A stretch of 64,000 nucleotides of DNA from positions 4,898,001 to 4,962,000 of the forward strand of contig NC_060027.1 of assembly GCF_021134715.1 (NCBI RefSeq), given 5' to 3'. Each line of letters starts with the position of its first letter. Position 1 is the first letter of the stretch. This document shows, one piece after another, positions 57,425 to 64,000 of this stretch. The position numbers and the translations under genes were made by a program. The notes under the pieces were generated by a model. It did not search any database. It saw nothing but the letters and a program-made list of their open reading frames with translations, and had not been told where the DNA came from. Source of the DNA: Daphnia pulex (taxonomy: Eukaryota; Arthropoda; Branchiopoda; Diplostraca; Daphniidae).

Positions 57425-60400
57425 TAAGAAAAAAAAAATAATATTTTGCCATACAATTTGTTTGTATGGTATGGTATCATGATATTTAATACTTTGAAAC
57501 TCAATGTGCAGAGAGAGCACTTCAGGAAAATACAATTTAATATAGAAAAAAAAACTTCAAAATGAAACTTCCCTTTAAATACAGCCGATGTGGATGAAGA
57601 TGTTATGAACATTGTGGGAACAGAGGAAAGCTCAACATGGATTTCAATTAAATTGTCTCAATCAAAGACGTAAAAAAATATTAATTTTGAATAAAGGTGT
57701 CGTTTTAATGGATGAGAAGGGTTGAATTGGGATAGAGAATCTTAATATTGTGAGATGAGTAACAGTTACTCGTGGTGTGGGGCGTGGTGGGCGAGTTTTG
57801 ACAAGTAGGCAGAATTAACATCGTACCTACACCTTTGCGACATTTCAACTGAACAGTCAACGGTTGTTCCGAATGCTTTATTCTCAATCATTTCTGCCTG
57901 TTTCTCCTCTGGCAAAAGTATTCGAGTCATAAACGAATTTTTGTATCGAACGTTGACACGTGAACTTTATCACTCTATTGACAGTGTGTCGGAGACAAAA
58001 TTTATTTTAAACGGAGTTTTGTATTCACTCACATACTTCGCAGATTATTTATTTGACATTGCTATCGGTTATTAGTCAGCAAAGGTATTTATATTCTGGA
58101 TTAGATTCCAATTCTTTTAATGTGCTTGGGACCAAGCATGGTTCTAATAGTTTCTCGCCATCAAATGAAGAACCTTGTTCTCTAACACAAGAAGAGATTA
58201 TGTTAAAACCTATAGTAGTACGTCTTATGAAGGAATTAAAATGAATAAGTAAGTTTATCTATGCATCTTCATGATTCCGTCACTATCACTTATTATGAAC
58301 GACGGCACTCGCACCTGGTCCCTCAATTGGAATAGCATCAGATTAATTCGACATTTTATTCAAAGGATAGTGAAGTTCATTATTACATTATTGTTGTCAT
58401 AACCCAATTAGTAGTAAATCAATCTCAATTTATATTTCCCAGTGCGATTGTAATCAATAGTGAGATGGCAAAATCATCATCTTGCTGACTTGTTTTCACT
58501 ACGCGTCCTCCTCGGGAAACTTTCAGATTTTGATTCGAAGCATTTAATAAGCGTAAATTACCCATTAATTTGATTTTCTGACAACGAGCATAATCAAGAA
58601 GCAAACGATGCGCAGATTAAAAAAAAAATTATTGCGGAGGTTTATTGCGTGTTGTAGTTCTATATGTATTTAGTATTTGTTTATAGATTTTGTGTTTTTA
58701 AATTATTGCGTGATATATTTTATAGTCGTTATTTTTTTAATTCTAATTATAAGCTCACTTACGGTTGAGGTACTTATGTCTCAGTATTGTCATTCTCACA
58801 ATCGATCAGCCGCACATCGTTATTCTGCAAAGTGGAAAGCCTCTCTTATCTAGCGAAATTTAAAGTTAAATCTTTACAAAAAAACTAGGTATTTATTCAT
58901 ATCCCCTTTCGATTAATAGCTTGTGAAATTTTTTTGCTTTTTCTGACCTGATAATAATTGAAGTGGAGATGACGAAAAAATTTACCATTTTTTAATCAAT
59001 TCGTATCGTTTCCGCCGAGACCGACTGAAATGCTGTGTACGTACGACCAGACTATTTTGTTTCTGAATCTGCGATTGAAGCTTGCTGATAACTTTTTCTT
59101 TTACAATTTTTTTTTCGCTCACTGAAACAAAGCAGCTTATAGATTATTTTTTCACTGGCTCTTTTTATTTTGTAGGAAGATGATGAATGGTCGCTGTACC
59201 GGTGCCTCAGTAGAACCTTTGGTCGTGTTCAAAAACCATATATGGCAAGCAAAAACACTTTTGCAAAATTTTTTAAAGCTTCGGCCCACTATGTGTGTGT
59301 GTGTGTTGTTTTTTTCATATGATATTTGTTGGTCACAAAGCGTAGTGCCAATTATGGGTGTTAGATGGCGTGTGGAGGAAATTTAGAATTTTACGCGAGA
59401 TTGTGATGAAACTCAATTTGCTTGAAACTGATTTTGACTTTGCTGGGATTTTTATTTAAAGAAAGGTTGTGAATTCGTTCTCGCAGTTGTGTGCAGTTGT
59501 TATGTTGTTAGGATTTTAAAAATAGAAACTGTTTCAGTTGACAGCAGAAGGTTACCGCCGAATAGTTGTCTGCGGCCCCCACATAATACCAAACGAGTTT
59601 CTCACTGCAAGTGCGAAGGTTATTTAGGGTCCAAGTTCCATTTTAATCATTGCCAAAATTTACATTTGTCTCCATTTTCATTGCGACCTCGTTCCCCCGA
59701 GGTTTTGCTGGAGTCCTGAGGCCTGTCCATGGAGTCCATAGAACTTATTTCTATCAGTCGTGCGGGAAATCCCCACCTTGCGTTTCTTGGCGTTGTATTT
59801 CGTGACAGTGGAGAAGACTATTTCTTTTTGCCAATTAAAACCCAAAATATCGCAAATTAAAAAGAATAAGGCACTGTAGAAAAACGGACTAACGATTCAT
59901 TTCTTCCGGTGACTATCGAATTTAATTTGCTGGCTGCTCCAAATCAAATTAATTTCTGAAGTGATTTAAGCTCATCAACCGATTGTTGCGCAACTAATAA
60001 TAATTTTACTGGGTAATTCTTCGTCACGTTTTTGCACATGTAACCAAATGGCTTTCAATCCTTTGATCCATTCAGTTTTGTCCTGTCAGTCATTTAACAA
60101 TTGCAATTTCACTGTTCAAAGTCAGTGATAGCAATCTCGAATTTTCTTCTCGTTACGTCACACAATGAAGGCCATAGCCAAAAAAGCAAAAATAAGTTTT
60201 TATTTTCTTACACACTCGTCTCGATCTGCATTTTCATCCGCAGATAGAACTCGTTGTCTGTGCCCCCGAGATTTGTTTGGGGAGGAAGCCAAATTTATTT
60301 GCACTTAAATATTCTGCTTGATTTTTTTCTTTTTTTTTTCTTTTGTAATTATTCAGTTGACAACGGTGCTCGATAAAAGACTGCTGGCGCTGAATTCGAT
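57425..60400. other. No supported gene
   Basis: AT-rich DNA. Plus-strand frames at 58053-58244, 59180-59386 and 59489-59719 are short and unrecognised. The second follows an acceptor-like TTTTGTAG. No transposon ends were seen. Confidence 0.35.
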
Positions 60401-60468
60401 GCAGTTGACGTTTAAAAATCTGGCAAGAATATTATGCAACAGTGCAGCGACTACCCCTGAAGCTTTTT

Positions 60469-60556
60469 GATTGGTCAGCCGATGTAAATGACAGACACTA
60501 TAGCACACCGACCAGACGCCAGACACTGCACACGACACAGGACGAACGATATAAAA
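60469..60556 (+). promoter_or_regulatory. Candidate promoter: inverted CCAAT box and TATA box
   Basis: GATTGGTCAG (reverse CCAAT) near 60469 and CGATATAAAAGAC near 60547-60559, 80 bp apart, precede a CA-rich GC-balanced stretch unlike its AT-rich surroundings. Orientation is toward the SLC22 fragment 0.9 kb downstream. The spacing resembles an RNA polymerase II core promoter. No first exon is recognised. Confidence 0.3.
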
Positions 60557-61487
60557 GACACGACATTAACGACACAGACGCAACGCGTAGGGACAGTGCA
60601 CTGGGGATGCAACAACGCGAGCAGAGTTGGCGAACGTCAAACATTTCATCAAACATAAGACACATCAGCCGCGCCGGAATTGAGGTTACTTTTGGAAAAA
60701 CAGGTAAATACCATTCCTATATTTGAAGAATCCCTAACCGAAACGTTTTCCTAAATGAAACGCCGTAATGGAAGAGGAAGTGAAATTCGTTGAAATTGTA
60801 TTAGGAGAATAAGTTTTGGACAGGCTAGGGCCCATTTTGAATTAGAAATTCCCCGTTCGGAAGGATTCCTGGCATGTGCAGTTCCTTATGTATACGTCGT
60901 CGTACTATAGGCTACTGGATATTACCACCGAAAAATAATCTGATAGTTCGACCGATGCTAGACCTACCGACAACAGTCGAACAAGGCCTTTTTGTCGAAC
61001 AAATGATCTTTACTATAGAGGTTGTCAAGCGTAATAACAATCTTAGTTCTGCTATCGGCCGCTGTGGTGCGCATCGGCGTAAACTGCACACGATTTTTTG
61101 CTCGACTACTACTTTTTCAATGGTATAACATCTATAGGCTGGGATGAACGTCACATTGACCAAGCCTTTTTCTCTTGATTGAACTTTTACGTTGATACTT
61201 TTGCCGCATGATAAACTTTCTTAACTAATTGGAGCTTTTTATTTAATTAAAAACGATCTTGCGTAACTAAACTAAAATTTATATGTATGTATTTAAACAA
61301 AAAAGCCAAGGCTATTCGGCTTATCCGATTGAGTTGAAAGCCTGTCGGAATGAAGAGGAAGGTGAAATTTTACCTTGTGCCTTTGATAATGAAATTCTAA
61401 AGCATTTCCATCCTTCCATTTGTGCGCCGAGCTAAAAAAAACCTAATTGAAATTCATTTCATTTTCTTTTATCACTTCCGGGAACAG

Positions 61488-62859
61488 GATGGTCCTTACG
61501 GTCGTGTATGACGGCTACGTCCGCTCCTTGGCCATTTTACCTTACAGCGTTTTCATCACCAACAGTGTGGCCGGAGCCCTGGAATTGCCGGCTGATCTGG
61601 TGCCGGTCGTAACGCTCGATCGACTGTGCAGAAGATGGACCCTGATGATGGCCATGGGCTTGGCCGGACTAGCCGGCATAGCCACCGGACTCGTCCCCCA
61701 GAGTAAGCAGCATCTCTCATTACTCTTGAGTCTTTTTATTGCTGTTTGCCCGTTCACAAAATGGAACCTGCAAACTGTCACGTCCGACATTTATTTTCTC
61801 TTAAATATTTTGGTTGCGTTATTCAGCTTCGGCCATGTTGATAACGGTGCTGGCCATGGCCAGTCGCTTCTTCACAACCACTGCTATAAACTCGGATCTC
61901 CAGTACACGGTCGAGCTCATTCCGACCCAGTTGCACGGACAAGGCACTGGCGTCATCCACATCACTGGGCATGGCGCCACATTCTTCGCTCCCTTCATTC
62001 TCTATCTGGTAAAATAAACATTAAACATTGACTGGCCAGGCCCTTGTATGATCAGAAAAATCCGCTAAACATTCGCTCACTTTCGCCCAGTCGGCCTAAC
62101 CGAACGACTGACGTTTGGGTTCGCCAATAGTTTTTACTCCGCTTTTGATGTCTCAATTCTTTTCTCTGGTCGTATAATTTTATAGAGTAACTACAACAAG
62201 ACCCTGCCCTACATCGTCCTGGGCTCTTTGTCTGTTTTTGGCGGACTCCTCTGCCTCCTTTTTCCCGAGACGGCCGACCAGAATCTGCCCGAAACGGTGG
62301 CCGATGCCGAACATTTCGGAGCCGATCAATCCTTCTTCCAAATGCCCTGCCTGTCCAAGTGAGTCTATTATTATTCATTAACCCAAAATAAGTTTTTTAT
62401 TCGTTTAATGTCCGTTTTGTCTGGATGTCACGCCCGCGAATAACTCTGAATGGGAATGAAGTGGATATCCATTACTCTCCCATTTGTTGATATTTGATGG
62501 AATCTTTATTCGGTCTGTCGCGTTCATCCTCTTCCACCTGATTTGTATTTGTCAATAGGCGGTGGGAGCGTCAATAAAGGTTGAACGACGCCAAGGACGC
62601 CGATGTCACAATAAGTTCACCCTCGTTCGAAGACGCCCTGGGTGGTGGGACCGCCAGGCCCGCTTGTCAATACGTCAAGGACCTATCAGATCCAGCGTTC
62701 ACGGGAATCGGGAGCGCCAAACTCAACCGGCAACAACAAAATAAACAACAGCAAACGGTTCCGCATAGACTGGAGCATCTGCCGACTGATGGATGGCACA
62801 ACAAAGCTTTCGCTTCGAGCGATCCTTCTTTGGACAAACATCAAACCTCTCGATTGTGA
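61488..62859 (+). pseudogene. SLC22-type organic cation/carnitine transporter, 5'-truncated, early stop
   Basis: Major-facilitator transporter of the plasma membrane that moves organic cations, carnitine or related solutes. Exons: 61488-61702, 61827-62008, 62186-62358, and 62559 onward, with GT-AG borders and matching phases. Landmarks: VVYDGYVRSLAILPYSVF, GALELPADLVPVVTLDRLCR (family GR-type loop before TM9), ELIPTQLHGQGTGVIH, TLPYIVLGSLSVFGG and LFPETADQNLPET. This covers only about the last five helices and the tail of a roughly 550-residue family. The first exon starts after an acceptor, so upstream exons existed, but none is visible in the preceding 4 kb. A TAA at 62575-62577 follows RWERQ; the same frame then stays open for 93 codons to TGA at 62857-62859 (RLNDAKDADVTISSPSFED...). 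It could be a partial duplicate or have distant 5' exons. Confidence 0.75.
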
Positions 62860-63011
62860 CTCCTCCTGTGATTCTTAGATCCTGAAAGGAACAGTCTGGG
62901 AGTTTTTTTATTCTCTTTTCTTTTTCCCTTTTTTTCTTCTCTTAAAAAAATTTAACGTCCGCCATTTTTTCATTTCGGCATCCATTTGTACTGCCAGTTC
63001 TTCCGAAATGA

Positions 63012-63017
63012 AATAAA
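63012..63017 (+). terminator. Polyadenylation signal after the SLC22 fragment
   Basis: AATAAA about 150 bp after the TGA at 62859, following a pyrimidine-rich 3' UTR. The duplicated acidic-exon segment begins almost immediately after it. Confidence 0.5.
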
Positions 63018-63018
63018 G

Positions 63019-63305
63019 TTTTCTAAAATTATTCTATGAATTAAGGCGATAAGAAAGAAACTACTAGCCAAAATAAAAGAAAGAAATCATTTCAAAATCT
63101 AAAGAAATAAAAAAAGGATTATTAAAGTAAATTTGAGGATAACAACAGCACCACTGATAGTGATGCAACACAAATTGTTTCTTCTGAAAATGTTGAACAT
63201 GAAGTTTCCAATACATCTGGTAATATTCGATAGTTAACCTAAGTTTAATATGTCAACATGGAAAATCTAATTTCTTATACGAAAAATACTGTTGTGCAGA
63301 CTAGT
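63019..63305 (+). repeat. Repeat shared with 56476-56765, copy 2
   Basis: Second copy of the acidic-exon segment (TTTTCTAAAATTATTCTATG ... AAATACTGTTGTGCAG). It starts within a few bases of the SLC22 polyadenylation signal. An AGTAAATTTGAGG change and small deletions alter the frame, so it is non-coding here. Confidence 0.85.
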
Positions 63306-63800
63306 ATAGTCATTTTAGTTGTTGTAACTCAAACAATTAGTAATGAGAAGTTTTATTAATGAGCACTATTTTTACATACTTTTTAAGTAAGTGTTTAAAA
63401 AAATTCAAAAATCGTACGTAGGGATCACATATAAATTTTCAATTAGAAATTCGAAAATAAGAAATGGGGGTCTAATTTTAAATATTTTTTTGTTTTTATT
63501 ACATGTAATCAAACTGTATGTGTTAATAAACGTGTGTTTCTAATTTAAATGTTTTTTGTGTAGATTAACTATTTTATTTTAAATTTTAAAGTTACTGAAA
63601 TTGGTTTCCGCGTCGAAATTTTTTCGCCGTGTTTAACACGGCGCTTATGGCGCTACGCGTCTTGTTAAAATTGATGCTACATAAAAACTAAATAACCTAA
63701 AAATCCCCAAAAAATCTAGTTTTGTACCCTATATAACCTAGTTTTTTTGTATTGATTATATCTTATGAATATAGCACAGTAAAAAAGTTATAACCATTAC
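63306..63800. other. Anonymous AT-rich DNA with one GC-rich hairpin
   Basis: Contains the inverted repeat annotated at 63625-63643 and otherwise only short AT-rich words such as TATATAACCTAG. No coding frame of note. Confidence 0.4.
63625..63643. repeat. Perfect 9-bp inverted repeat with 1-bp centre
   Basis: CGCCGTGTT-T-AACACGGCG, followed by CGCTTATGGCGCTACGCG, lies in a GC-rich island within AT-rich DNA. It could be the end or centre of a foldback element. Neither flank was matched elsewhere in the window. Confidence 0.6.
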
Positions 63801-63807
63801 AAAAAAA

Positions 63808-63993
63808 ACTACCCTTTTTTAAGGTTTTTCCAAATTCCGCAAATCTGGCTGGGTTGACTATAAATGAATGGAAAAGGCTTTTGTGACTTTCTTCTCTTTA
63901 GTCTTTTTGCCATCTTTCGTTTAAGAGTTCTCTTCTTTCGTTTGTAACCGTCTTCCTCTTCTGAAAGCCAGTTTTTAATTTTTTTTTTCATTT
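63808..63993 (-). other. Lys/Arg-rich exon-like frame
   Basis: On the minus strand an acceptor-like CTGGCTTTCAG near 63959-63969 is followed by EEDGYKRKKRTLKRKMAKRL and a short tail to a stop at 63808. Composition resembles the Lys-rich exons at 27.8 and 42.9 kb, but no direct alignment was found. It may be a further member of that family running off the window. Confidence 0.25.
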
Positions 63994-64000
63994 CTATATT

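Noticed and set aside
1..64000. tRNA genes or CRISPR arrays
   Set aside because: No convincing A/B box pair with a cloverleaf, and no regularly spaced identical repeats with unique spacers. The tandem arrays found have no spacers.

Overview
The window looks like arthropod nuclear DNA, most likely from a small-genome crustacean such as Daphnia. This taxon is an inference from the short GT-AG introns (many 60-100 bp), the moderate AT content and the protein matches; no ribosomal or mitochondrial marker is present. Two regimes are visible. Positions 1-16.4 kb hold ordinary conserved single-copy genes. From about 18.5 kb to 64 kb the DNA is a nest of segmental duplications, broken gene copies, tandem repeats and transposon remains.

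Conserved part: Integrator complex subunit 6 (INTS6) lies on the minus strand in 11 coding exons (226-3844). Diverging from it is a seven-exon class A GPCR of prostaglandin-receptor type on the plus strand (coding 8834-16399). The 5 kb between them hold TATA/initiator-like signals and a probable 5' UTR exon.

Duplicated part: a roughly 5 kb block carrying an internal piece of an atrophin (RERE/Grunge) gene plus an acidic/lysine-rich gene fragment occurs twice, at 24126-29131 and 35969-44265. Each copy caught a different transposon after or around duplication. The first copy has a 496-bp inverted-repeat element inside the atrophin exon. The second has a 3,708-bp P-superfamily element (37823-41530) with ~100-bp inverted repeats, an 8-bp target duplication and a broken THAP/P-type transposase. 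The other copy shows the empty site in each case.

Around these lie many fragments of what appears to be one rapidly duplicating, unrecognised gene family. It is built from short exons coding Asp/Glu-rich and Lys-rich peptides (about 22.0-22.9, 26.6-28.6, 30.5-31.3, 32.4-34.9, 41.6-43.7, 52.1-54.6, 55.4-57.4 and 63.0-63.3 kb, possibly also 63.8-64.0 kb). Part of it is amplified as a three-copy 659-bp tandem array whose unit is itself an old dimer (52319-54290). Two 855-bp LTR-like repeats, two L2/CR1-like LINE tails and a hAT transposase tail are also present.

Near the right end is a 5'-truncated SLC22-type organic cation/carnitine transporter (61488-62859) with an early TAA followed by 93 open codons. 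No RNA gene, CRISPR array or bacterial-type operon was seen.
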